64,000 bases of DNA, from NCBI GenBank assembly GCA_013115135.1, contig JABANP010000012.1, positions 248,001 through 312,000 of the forward strand, given 5' to 3'. This DNA comes from Perkinsus olseni (lineage: Eukaryota; Perkinsozoa; Perkinsida; Perkinsidae). The translations under genes and the position numbers were made by a program. The notes beneath the pieces were generated by a model. That model was not told the DNA's origin. It saw only the letters and a list, made by a program, of their open reading frames with translations, and made no database searches. Below, in pieces: positions 31,893 to 42,169 of the stretch. The stretch's first letter is position 1; the number at the start of each line of letters is the position of its first letter.

Positions 31893-34257
31893 TTAGAAAG
31901 TATCAGCCAACGCTTTAACTTCCTCATCAATACTCATGTCCTTGAAGTGCTCAATTTCCGCCTTCTTCACGGCCACGAAATTCTTAATTATAGTCTTCCC
32001 AAATGCCCTCCAATCACAGTGTCCGACTTCAGACGGTCAACCGCGGTGCCCAAATCTCGTGGTAGCGACTCGTACTGCGCAGCACGGTCAGCCAAGTCAC
32101 ATCGGACCGGCGAAGGCAAAGGGCTGCCCTTGTTGATACCATCCAAACCGCATGCAATGATAGCGGCCATCGCAAGATACGGGTTACAGGTGGCGTCCAT
32201 GCACTTCACCTCGAAGTTGTTAGGCAGACCTGTAGCATTAGCAGCCAACGTGTCGATGCCACACAGTCTAATAGGGGCCTCCTTGTCCTCGTATCCCCAG
32301 CAACGGTAAGTGCCAGCCCAATAGCCATCGACCATCCTGCGAAAGGAGTTCGTTGTCGGCATTGTGACAGCAGTGAGAGCACACAGGTGGTCCAACACGC
32401 CCGCCATGAACTGACCGCCCTTTGCAGACAAGCCGTACGGGCCGCTCGGAGAGACGAGGGCGTTGGCGGATCCGCTGAGCGGCCTTCCTCCCGAGTCAAC
32501 CTCATAGAAACTCCAGTGAGAATGCAAACCAGAACCAACCGCAGTCTCGCTCAGCTTCGGCAAGAGACATAGACCAAGGCCATGCTTATCGGCAAGTCTA
32601 CGCAGCGTCTGTCGAATAGTAACAACCGAGTCCGCCATTTTCACGGGCTCATCGCAGTACTTCACAGCAAGCTCGTATTGGCCCCATGAGGCCTCGGCGT
32701 GACACACGTCAATCGGACGGCACCCATTGGGTTGGTCCTTCAAGGAGGCGAGAAGATCAGCGACAAAGCTCTCGAGGCGTGGCTCGGACATCGCAGCATC
32801 ATCAGCGAAATTACACCGCCGTCCAAGGGGCTTGAAGGGCATACCAGTCGGGGCCTCTGCGCCCTTCTCGAAGAGCATAAACTCGATCTCAACGCCACAC
32901 TGGATGCGAAGGCCGAACTCCTTCTCAGCTCGTAGGCACTGTTCTGCTAGCACAGACCGCGGGCACAGTCCAGGCCGTCCGGATAGAGGATCGAACAGGT
33001 TACCGTAGACATAAGCGACCTTCCGAGAGGTCCCGGGTTCGACCCTAGGACCCGGCAGTATGCCAAGAGTAGAGAAATCACCGAGCAAATTGTGGGAGCC
33101 CTGGGCCGAAGCGTCTCCGCAGATAACATCTCCAAAGCTAGGCAAGGCGTTCACGCAGGAAACAAAAGGCACCCCTTTGAGAAGGTCTGTCACAGTGCAG
33201 CTGTCGTGCAAGACAACCGACTTGCTTCTGATCTGGCCACCGACATCACAGGTCACATACCGCAACATCCCCACATCCATGACCCGAAGGGAGTGCAGTA
33301 GTGCCTGGCCGAGACCAAACTGGTCACCAGAAAACTCCATCTTCGACGGGAGGAAGTACTTGTAGTTGCACTCAATCTCAGGAAGGGCATTCAAAACACC
33401 AACACTAGTCTTTGTCGAGACCGGAGCGGCCACCACATCGGTCTTGGTCTCACGATCAGTGCCAGCCGAGCATGGACTATCGGCGAGCTCCATCAAGACA
33501 TCGGTCGTCGTGATAATCCTCGCAAACCCTGCCATGTTCTTGAGGCCAGTGATATGGTCCTCCTCACTAAGGGCGACGCAGGCATCTTCCACCACCGTCA
33601 CGAGGTACCCCAGGTCGGCAGCATCACGGACACAGGACTCCACACATTGGTTGGTCAGCTGACCGACGACCAACAAGTGCTTCACACCGAGGTTGCGGAG
33701 GACGTAGTCGATGTTAGTGCTTTGGAACACCGAGCAAGGATGATTTTGGGCAACAAAATGTCATCGGCTTCCGGGTTTGATTTGGGGAAGGATCTGAGCC
33801 CCTGGGCTGCCTTTGGGAACAAGCAACGGGGCCGCGAGGGAGCCACCAGACAGCTTGTAGTCCAGACTAGCATCTCGGCAGTCACTCGTGAGGGCCTCTA
33901 CGTACGTGTAGACAACCTCGTTCTTCACCTTGTTCTCTGAGCACATCGCAGCAACTGGGCGATGTTGGTTACCATCGAATCGAGCTTGTCGAAAAAGTAG
34001 GGGGAGTCAGAAGGCTGGAGGTCCGCCCAGACGCCCTCCCCGCGGACCGAGCATTGACGCTGGACGTCGATGACCAAAACCGCACTCTTGCCGTAGGAAC
34101 CAAGAGGCACATTACGATCGGATGGAGTGAGGGCATCCCAATCAGCACGACCAGGGACAACTTGGGCAGAGCAATGGGCTGTCATTTGATAAAAACGGTA
34201 CACTGTGAGGAAAGGGACAGTTAGTCTCGGGTAAACGATAGTCGGACAGCTAAACAT
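31893..34257 (-). CDS. Isochorismatase-like hydrolase fused to glutamine synthetase
   Basis: N-terminal cysteine hydrolase: KSAVLVIDVQ (catalytic Asp), NEVVYTYVEAL, LPKIILA (Lys), then YVLRNLGVKHLLVVGQLTNQ and CVESCVRDAADLGY (catalytic Cys). It runs without a stop into a glutamine-synthetase domain: CGVEIEFMLFE, HAEASWGQYELAVKY, GSGLHSHWSFYE, SFRRMVDGYWAGTYRCWGYE (ligand Arg), FEVKCMDATCNPYLAMAA. This resembles GSI/FluG-type or gamma-glutamyl-amide synthetases more than eukaryotic GSII. Stop TAA at 31893-31895; start Met at 34257 or at 34185 (MTAHCSAQVV). The frame changes at about 33945, 33740 and 32005 with no usable intron; each would be restored by one extra base. Homology continues across all three. 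Probably acts on an amide or amine substrate (inference). Confidence 0.85.
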
Positions 34258-35634
34258 CTTAAAAGGACGATGTCCGCAGTGACCACAAAATGCACGCCCA
34301 CATAACAGGACCGCTCACTGTCGAGCGCACGGAGCGTCACAAGGTAGCGGTTGAGTCGCACTAGCTACCCAAGAGAAGGTGCTTCAACGCACCCGTCCTG
34401 AACCGGCCTCGCGGGAGCGGTTTAACAACACTGTACGCCGACTAGCCCACAACGATGGATCCTGGTTGCTCAAATTATGATGGTGCATCTCCTGGTTGCA
34501 ATCGACGAGATCACTACCAAGTACTGAAGGGTTGGCCGACGCAACTTTTCGCTCGGGTCTAAGGGAAGCAGCATCAGTCGGCAACGTGCTCGAGCAATCA
34601 GCATCGGAATGGCTAGAGGCTGCGCAAGAGAGCCTGACAACTTATCCGGAAATTTTTGCGACTGGTTTCAGCTCGTCTCCGAACCAGTGAGTATAATCAA
34701 TTGTCTCATTCGACTTCGAGTTTCACTGAGTGCGAAGCCTGTCGAAATCTTTCTAGCCCGAGTTCAGCTACGAGTTGGTAGCAGCATGAGAGACATACGC
34801 TTCCTCCGAGGTATTGAGTGACGCCAATTTCTGCCCATGGCCGCTGGTGAGCCTTTAGCACTTCTTTGCGATGCTCCACAACCGCGAGAAGCGCAATTCT
34901 TGAATGCCCGTCAACTCTCGCACTCATTCCCATCTTCGACCCCCACGCGGAACACTCAGGAGCAACTGACGCCGCTTCGAAGACTCGTTCCTTGCCTCTG
35001 ATACACGGTATTCCATAGAATCACAGACGATTCGACCAGATGCCCGATGGAATTAACCGGAAATGTGGTATCAATTCGAGTGGCTGAAACCATCCGCCAC
35101 AGATCACTTGTCACCACAAGACTACATCAAGCTCCAGGCGTCGGCGTTCGCCTCCGGAGCAACAACTTACTAAACCCAACACAATGTCGCCATCAGAAAC
35201 TAGCAGCAGTATAAGTTCAAGTGTACTCATCGGCCTTCTACTGTCTCGGGTTCTCCGGCATCTCCAACTCGTCACCGAAGCGTATCATCAAGTAGATAGA
35301 GAGTGCGAAGCCAACAGCCCTGACAGAAGTGCTTCGACACAATCGAGCCGGTCGGGCCTACCTCAGTGGGGCCTTGTACTTCGGGGCGATGTACTCCTTA
35401 GGAGGAGGTGCCATCATGCCAGGGAACATCATTATTGGTAGGGGTAGTGGTAACGGAAAAGTGCTGATAACACTCGAGGCCGTACACAAACTCAACACAG
35501 CTGATCCATGATTCATCTCAATGTTACACCGCGCACGCCATAGGAAACCACGCTGTTGAATGACTGTCATCAAGAGCCGCTCTGCTGGGTGCCTCCGAGA
35601 GAGGACTGCTGAGAGTACAAGTCGCCACAGAGAG
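34258..35634. other. Intergenic, weak open frames only
   Basis: A minus-strand piece at 34706-34933 and a plus-strand glycine/methionine-rich piece near 35370-35450 are protein-like but match nothing I know. GGAAATTTTTGCGACTGGTT near 34650 belongs to a dispersed AATTTTT-type motif. Confidence 0.35.
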
Positions 35635-36725
35635 TCACCACACTCCGCGACTCGGACGTGAAGTCTCCGTTCGCACCGTCCATGCTGTCTTCCACCTTGA
35701 CAAGTATCTCACTGCCGCCCTGATGAACGACACCCAGGTTCGATCCCACCCTCTACCATTTCTCCCGTCATTTACCTGCACTCCAGTGCTATCAAACGAC
35801 GCTATCTTCTCTGCATCCTTGATACAGTTACCGCCTAGCCACAGGCTAACCTGCCCGAATACCCCATCACCACACACCAGGAAAACCCGAAATAAACTCA
35901 CCCTCGCTCCGCTAGCCCCCGTGGAAACCGCCGTCAGCAAGCGATTGGCGCAGACGTCGGTGAGGTGATTTTCCGACAAGTCCAGGGATAGCGTCGGATG
36001 CCGAAGCACGTACCTGCGTAGTAGCGAAGGTATACAGCATGAACCTAGAGACTGCAGTAGCCCCGAGTGGCTCCAGCTGACAGCCATCAAGACTTGCTCG
36101 CACTCACGTCATAATGAACTCAGAAAGCACATCGGTCATGTTATCAGTCAGGCCGAGATTCCGGAGAGTTATGGTATCCACTGTCGTCCCCAGCCGAAGC
36201 GTAGTCAAGAGGATCTTCGCCACCAAGGGCATCTTGCAGTTAGTCACAACCTGCACACCTTACCGTACTGACACCATAGACGCCCCACCGAAAAGTACCA
36301 AATTCTTGATCCGTTGTCCGCCGGGCATGAGCTTGGTGCCGACCCCCACGCCGAGGCCCATGCCCCCCACGGACTTCGACAGCTCCTCTCGATCCATCTC
36401 GCCGTCCACAGTCACTAAGGCATCATACGGTACCTGAGGCGGAGCGATGGAATGAGGACCGAATGAGGAGGTATTATTACATCATTGAGTTGCTCGTTGA
36501 GGAACTGCACTAGACTGCCGGGTTGCTTGGAGTCCACTGAGGCCTCCTCAGCGCGGAAGGACTCAGGCACCACTGGTCCGATAACCTGGGTAGGGAGGGT
36601 CGGAAAAATGCCGGCCCCGGGGAGTCGAACCAGGGACCTACCTGCCATCCCTTCTGCTGCAAGGCCTTCGCCCTCAGCACAGTCCAGCCAGTTTTTTGAT
36701 ACCGTTTGGTGTGAACGTTAAACAA
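35635..36725 (-). CDS. Leucine-rich-repeat protein, multi-exon
   Basis: Minus-strand exons in order: AKALQQKGWQ/VIGPVVPESF (joined across a 56-nt intron), GSLVQFLNEQLNDVI, ALVTVDGEMDREELSKSVGG, LVLFGGAS, then repeats resembling ribonuclease-inhibitor-type LRRs: TITLRNLGLTDNMTDVLSEF, TLSLDLSENHLTDVCANRLL and VSLWLGGNCIKDAEKIASF. LRRs of this type bind proteins. The C-terminal part after STGVQ continues as AAVRYLSRWK. The 5' end may extend further upstream. Two of its introns (35720-35775 and 36586-36641) contain T-arm-like sequence. Partner and function unknown. Confidence 0.6.
35720..35775 (-). repeat. Intron J: T-arm-like sequence, antisense orientation
   Basis: 56-nt GT-AG intron of the LRR gene between GVQ and AAVRY. 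The plus strand reads CCCAGGTTCGATCCCACC. Confidence 0.8.
36586..36641 (-). repeat. Intron F: T-arm-like sequence, sense orientation
   Basis: 56-nt GT-AG intron of the LRR gene between KGWQ and VIGPV. It begins GTAGGTCCC and contains TGGTTCGACTCCCCGG; the reading frame joins exactly across it. Confidence 0.85.
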
Positions 36726-36759
36726 GGCATCGGGCTCGACTACGATGGCAGTCTACCAG

Positions 36760-38320
36760 AATAACTATAATTTCCGAGCTCTGACGAGCAACATGAATGA
36801 ACTTGCCTACCATATACTGCGGCAAAGCCATGTCGGCGTTCACCACGCCATCCACTACATAGTCGGTCGTCACCGACTCCGAGGAGTACCTCAAACGCGA
36901 AGAAAATGGTGCAACCGCTATCCGAACCAACAACCTTTCCGTGTACAAACGGGGATCTTAACAGGATGAACTAAATGAGCCTTCCAGTCGCTAAGGCCCC
37001 CCTTTTACCCCAACAACGTGATGGCCTCTCGAACCCTTTGAACGCCCGATGGCACGATCTTCTCCTTGCCCCGAGCCTCCTCCATACCCTTCCTCAAAAC
37101 ATTCAGCGCAGCCGTGTCGCTCGGCAGCAAGCACAACCACACCAACATGCGCTTCCACGACGGAGCCTGTCGATGACGGATACACTGACTTCGTCAAATG
37201 CAGGACCAGGAGCAGCGTACCTGGTCCTCGGGTAGGTCCAAAATCCTTTGTCTGTGCTGCCTTAGCAACAGTGTGGCCTCTGGGCTACCTGTACCATGCT
37301 CGGCAGCTGAAACGACAGAGCATCCACACACAGCGAAAGCGATACGACTGGTCTGATTGGTTCGCACTCTAACGCGCACCATCAATACACGTTACAACGG
37401 CCCCGCAGGAGATCCAGCAGCAGATGGCGTTCGACAATCTCCAGCGGCTCCTGGTCACTTCCACTGACAATTTCCTTCGACAAATCCCCTATGACATCCG
37501 TTTTCAATTGCGAGCCCAAACTAGCTAGAGTGGCGGCAGCGCCCGAAAGCCAACATCACTACACAGAACGTACAATGAACCCCTTCTTGTAGTACCGGTA
37601 ACAGCACTTGCCGAAAGAACTGCGAAGATCGCCTTAGCGTCACTCTCGTAAAGCGACCTTTTCTCAGCAAAAAGCCTCTTGCAAGTGTTGGACCTGCAGA
37701 CGTACCATCACCGCCCTACCCAGTCCCTCGGTTCCTACCTAGGATCGGTAGCCAAAGCGATGGCCTCGGCCAGCTCCTCGACGTCCGAGGCTCTCTCCAA
37801 CTTCGTCAAGGGACGCTTGCTGACCAACTGACGCAGAGGGAGAGTGGAGAATGCTCACTAGGACTAGCACTGGCGTACCGAATCATGAGTGGTCCCCAGA
37901 GACATCAGCGCCCTGATTGCACCAGGTACTGATATCGGGCCTGCGAGGATGAACAGAGTTCAACTCGGGACGACCAGTCACAACGATTCACCTTGCCCTC
38001 TGACAATCCTGTCTGTCAATGTTGTCCAAAGGCTAACCGAACCCCCACCAGCGATCGCTATGCCCTGTCCCGTCACCGCGCCGGACGCCTGGAAGGAGAT
38101 CGATTCAGCGATGCGTGAATGCAGTTATGGAACCCTCACCCTTGCCCGTTTCGTCAGCAACCTCGCTAGGTGCTTGGCCAGCTGTTGAGTATCCGCGGGC
38201 CTCGCTGCTGAGTTCTTTAACGGCCTTCTCCGTCATGTTGGCGAGGGCCGTCACGAGCGGCTGGTCAACTTCCGGCAGACACGCTACTGCCCTTATTATC
38301 TGAGTTCACACAGAGCCACT
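36760..38320 (-). CDS. Hypothetical helical protein, multi-exon
   Basis: Several minus-strand exon-like pieces with alpha-helical composition: PEVDQPLVTALANMTEKAV with KELSSEARG (about 38290-38190), ERASDVEELAEAIALATDP (about 37800-37740), YESDAKAIFAVLSASAVTG (about 37655-37595), LNVLRKGMEEARGKEKIVPS with VQREAI-like sequence (about 37115-37010). The pattern suits an ARM/HEAT-like solenoid. One 51-nt intron (37941-37991) carries a T-arm-like sequence. Whether this joins the upstream helical gene at 38.6-40.5 kb is not resolved. Confidence 0.4.
37941..37991 (-). repeat. Probable intron L: B-box-like sequence, antisense orientation
   Basis: 51 bases bounded by GTGAATC and CGCAG on the minus strand; the plus strand reads GAGTTCAACTCGGG. 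Weaker than the other members because the flanking exons are not identified. Confidence 0.45.
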
Positions 38321-38619
38321 CATAATAGATGAACTCTCGAAAGAACGAGGCCGGTACTGCGCGCGTTGAAGCAATAGAAATACGATCGACCCGAGGAGCC
38401 TGTACTATGAGACAAAATCCCGAGAAAAAGAAGATACACTTTGATACCAGGGAATCGCTGGGGAGCGTAAGCTTATCAGGAAAAATTTTACCAGTTTCGG
38501 TGGAATCCTAGGAGCATTATTTCCTGAGTATAATGACTATACTGCGCGCGATGATGTGGCAACGAAATGCATCAAATTATTTCTCTAGTTGCTAAGGGAG
38601 AAAAGACGCAGCTCGGAAG

Positions 38620-40530
38620 AATTGCTGTCATGCCGGGGAGAAGGAAGGCCAACTCGCAATCGACGATGAAGTAATGCGAATTCCGCAGCGCCGTTGAAGC
38701 CCAATGGTGCTCACCTGCCACAGAGCTCGGGCTCGAGATAATTGGTCATACACTCCCCCAGGGTGCCATCGCAGCGCTGCTGTGGACACCGTGAGTTGGT
38801 ACGACCAGATTGCTCTCCAACCAGTCAACCAGATGGTGAAGGAAGATACTCCCTGACGTCTTGTCGGGGCAATCATCAGCTTCCATACTAGCCGCTACGT
38901 AATTAGCAACCTAAAATTGGTAAACAATCACCGCTTCGCTCCGCCTACCGGATCCTTACATCAATAACATCCTTAACCACCCATGCAGTCCCTCCAGGCA
39001 CTCCAGTGGGCCCGACCGACACCATCGCGTCAGCGGCATGCTTAGCGCAGAGCCTCAGCAAGGAGGCGCTCTGTACCAGTCCGTGCAGATCATCTCCGCT
39101 GGGGTGCTGCCGTCCACCCGGCATCGCTGTGTGTGGAGGGGCGCAGGTCGCTGCCAGCAGCGCCACCAACCTCGGAGAGCAGAACTCAGAAGACGCTTCA
39201 ACTCGATTGCAGATAAGCGGTAGGATCTTCCTTCGGGCCGCATAGGTGAACTTCCAGTGGGAGCAGGTAGCGGTCGCGATCTCTTCCAAGTGACCCGAGT
39301 TCAAATCCGGCGCCTCGCACATTTTTCTCGCCATTTTCGTAGCGCAATTAACATCATCCACCGCAGGCGTCGAGAACACACTGACCATCAGCGAAGCCGA
39401 GCCAGCGTCCATCCTGACGCTCGGCAGAGCGTGACTAGCCCGATCCAAAATCAGGCGGAGCGAAGCTGGCAATTTTGACGATACTCCCAAAACGTTCGTA
39501 GGTGGCGGGGACGGACTGACGACCAAATTGAATAGACACTGGCTGAGCGTCGATATCTCTATGTCCTCCAGGTTGGCCAGGAGGGCCCTGGAAAGACCGC
39601 TGCGCCACGAAATTCCGAGCGGGCCAGAAGGGTTGGGTCCGATGCCCAAGGACTTGGTCGACGTGGGAGTATGCAGGATGCTAGTAGAGGCAGTAGGGCT
39701 CACAGGCGCCGAAGAGACAGGTGTGCCTAGAAGAAGTAAAAGGATTGCGTATTTGTGCATACCACTCCTCCCGCAAATCAGAAGCAAGTCCAGTGCGAAC
39801 GACAAGCGCCCCGTCGACATTACCTGGCCGTAGAGGCGCGGGCCCTCCGGGTGGAGTACCGGGCGGACTAGCTTGCGCTGCAGCTCCTTCCAAACTCGCA
39901 AAGCTGCCCCCGCTATGGTCGACAATATTCTGACACCACTAGCTACGGAAAGGCAACACAATGAACATCAACTTACTCTGGACGTAGGAGGGGCCCTAAC
40001 AAGCTGACCTGTGCTGCTACCGCACCCGCAAGCTCGGACAGAATCCTTGGATGTACCACCAGCATAGATCTACCGCAGGAAGATGAACAACCCACAAGGC
40101 GACCCATGGATCGTACTTGTTCCGCGCAGCCACCACTACTAGTGCTGCTAGAGCAGGCCCGTCCAGGTCCGGTATGATCGGGATGGATGCCTCGAATAGC
40201 TTTTCCGCCACCTCGATGGGGAGACTCGAGGTCTCCTCATTTTGCAGCAGGTTGTGAAGCAATGCCACTAGATCTCCCTGATCATTGAGAGGAATCGGAA
40301 CTCGAAAGGGGTTGGTCCGATATTACCAGGTCCGATTCCTCCGAGATCGGCGAAGAGCTCAGGCCCCTGCGGAAGAGGGCGAGTGGGCGGGGGGACCAGG
40401 GATAGGGCAGGATCCCAACAGTTGTCGATTGTAGTGGACGCCGAGGAGGAATTTGGGGAGAGTTCAGCGTTGAGAAGGGACTCTGAAGGATGACGTATGA
40501 TACCACATTTTCACCAACTTTGACGGTGAG
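38620..40530 (-). CDS. Hypothetical helical-repeat protein, possibly organellar
   Basis: Minus-strand pieces: a basic/serine-rich start (PWSPRPLALFRRGLSSS) resembling a transit peptide, SSLPIEVAEKLFEASIPIIP with DLDGPALAALVVVAARNKY, RALLANLEDIEISTLSQCLF, SGHLEEIATATCSHWKFTYA with RRKILPLICNRVE, DLHGLVQSASLLRLCAKHA, and SIFLHHLVDWLESNLVV. Repeated helices with Ala, Leu and Trp in this register recall FASTK/RAP-type organellar RNA-binding proteins, but no RAP domain is visible. The longest open frame is 38945-39961. A 61-nt intron at 38888-38948 begins GTAGGCGGAGCGAAGC. Start Met not determined. Confidence 0.45.
38888..38948 (-). repeat. Intron beginning with the GCGGAGCGAAGC motif
   Basis: 61 bases from GTAGGCGGAGCGAAGCGG to GCGGCTAG on the minus strand, joining VIDVRI to MEADDCPDK in frame. 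The 12-base motif starts immediately after the GTAG of the 5' splice site. Confidence 0.6.
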
Positions 40531-40774
40531 GATTAATTCCATCAGTAGTGAAAGGGTGATTAGGAACCATACAAACTCATACTGCAAAGATGGTCCCTTT
40601 GACACGTCAAAAATAACGTCATTTTGGGTGAAGAAGAGGACGTTCACTCTTAGAGGAAACCCGCCACACGCAGCAGACTACACCACACCTCAGTGTGAGA
40701 GAACTTGGTACGATTTAAACTTGCTCACGATAACGACTGAGGCCAATACAGGTTGCGCTGACACTGCTACCTCG

Positions 40775-41140
40775 CTACTTGCAAGATTGCGCGGCTAAGG
40801 CCTTTTGGGTATAACTACCAGTGCCTTCATGCAGACTCTGACTCAGGTCTGATTCAACTAATACTGACCCTAGCGCTATCACTACTCTAGTGAATGGCCT
40901 ACCAGCCCCCTTACCCAAGTCCTTAGCCTTGGACGGCGACCCCTTCCCCCGTCTGCCCTTCAAATCATCAGCTCGGTCCAAATCCTCGTATTGAACTGAG
41001 TCGACCGACGCTCCCAGTAGGCTGGCCACTGGTGAAAGAAGAAGGTATCTTTTTACTCGTGAGAGACCATAGTTACCTTGCCCTAGCTCCGCCTCTAGAT
41101 CCGCTATCTGCTGCTCGAGGTCAGGGATCGATACTGCCAT
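40775..41140 (-). CDS. Small coiled-coil protein, hypothetical
   Basis: Starts MAVSIPDLEQQIADLEAELG (heptad pattern) near 41140. After a 50-60 nt intron it continues GASVDSVQYEDLDRADDLKG with a Lys/Arg-rich RRGKGSPSKAKDLGKGAGR. An intron appears again before the end. No family recognised; size and charge suggest a small nuclear or scaffold protein. Confidence 0.4.
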   Translation of the reverse strand: MAVSIPDLEQQIADLEAELGQGNYGLSRVKRYLLLSPVASLLGASVDSVQYEDLDRADDLKGRRGKGSPSKAKDLGKGAGRPFTRVVIALGSVLVESDLSQSLHEGTGSYTQKALAAQSCK

Positions 41141-41239
41141 TCCACGTAGGACGGTGGGTAACTTCGCAAACTGATACGCGTTGAGGAAATGTAAGTGATC
41201 GCAAGTGAGCAAGATTCTTGGGGTACGAGTTTGTAATCG

Positions 41240-42165
41240 CGGAAGAAACCTATGATAACTTTATCGATGATAATGTGGATGCAATTTGTCGATGGTGAGT
41301 GGGAAGCGTATCTTTCGGTCATGCTGGCAATAAGGAGGTTAACCTCCGTCGTCCAAGCTGCAAAAGATACTCATCAGCACCTCTATTTTCCGCAGGCTAC
41401 GAGCCGCCTCCACGCGCTGTCGAGCGGACCCCATGCCTAGCGGACACCGAGGATATCCGATCCCTCAGCCCTTCAATAAGTAGTCACGCGCCACGAAATT
41501 ACGCTGCAGTCGTGGACAGAATCACCGTTCCTTCCGAGAGGGGGACCCGGACCAGCCCTGGGACCTGCCCGGAGCGCTGGGGGAGGTGCCGTTGTGGTTG
41601 CGGGTGCGTCGACGATACCGAAGGTATCTTTGGGCTGCAGCTCGACCTTGGTTGTCATAGGGGAGGTTAGATACCGAAATGCTGGAGTATGGTCAACCAG
41701 CTCGGGACTTGAAGGAGGTGGGTGGATAAAGGCGTATCTTTTGACCTGAGTGATGCAAGCTTCAACCTCATGATACCATCCAGGTTCCCGAGAACTGTTG
41801 GCTCAGTGGCTTCCTAGAGGCCATGCCCGACTCCGAGACGAGAAGCAGCCCTTGCCCTCGGCATCAACAGCATGTGCGTGTGTAACGACGTGGAGACCTG
41901 CGGATGTAAAAACGTAAGGCTGAGTAGTGTGATGAGACAGGGGAGGGCTTCCTACTTTAGCAGGGCCCCGACCCATCAGATTGCTGTGGATGCTCTTACT
42001 GTGGATCGTTCGACAAGGGGGCCTTCTGTTGCTGTGGTGATTGCCGGGAGTGCCCGCCTGGCCACTGCTGTCCAGGAGACTGTAAAAAGTAATAACTGCA
42101 CCTTTCTAATTTGGAAAGAGGATCTCCGTCGGCTCGTCGTTAGCCTGCATGCCTACCAATAACTG
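41240..42165 (+). CDS. Hypothetical protein pieces, weak
   Basis: Open plus-strand segments (about 41340-41520 with Pro/Ser-rich sequence; 41872-42162 with CVCNDVETCGCKNVRL and a C-terminal NCTFLIWKEDLRRLVVSLHA) may be exons of one gene running divergently from the coiled-coil gene. No domain recognised. One GCGCCACGAAATT copy lies at 41488-41500, possibly in an intron. Confidence 0.25.
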
Positions 42166-42169
42166 TATA

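Noticed and set aside
33005..33058. GGGTTCGACCC match to the intronic tRNA-like motif
   Set aside because: It lies in the glutamine-synthetase reading frame, where it encodes RVEPGT, a segment expected at this place in the family (PGT before the D-L-Y/F-D-P strand). Probably coincidence.
39285..39320. GAGTTCAAATCCGG, B-box-like
   Set aside because: It falls in a long minus-strand open frame (PDLNSGHLEE) that looks coding; no splice sites flank it.
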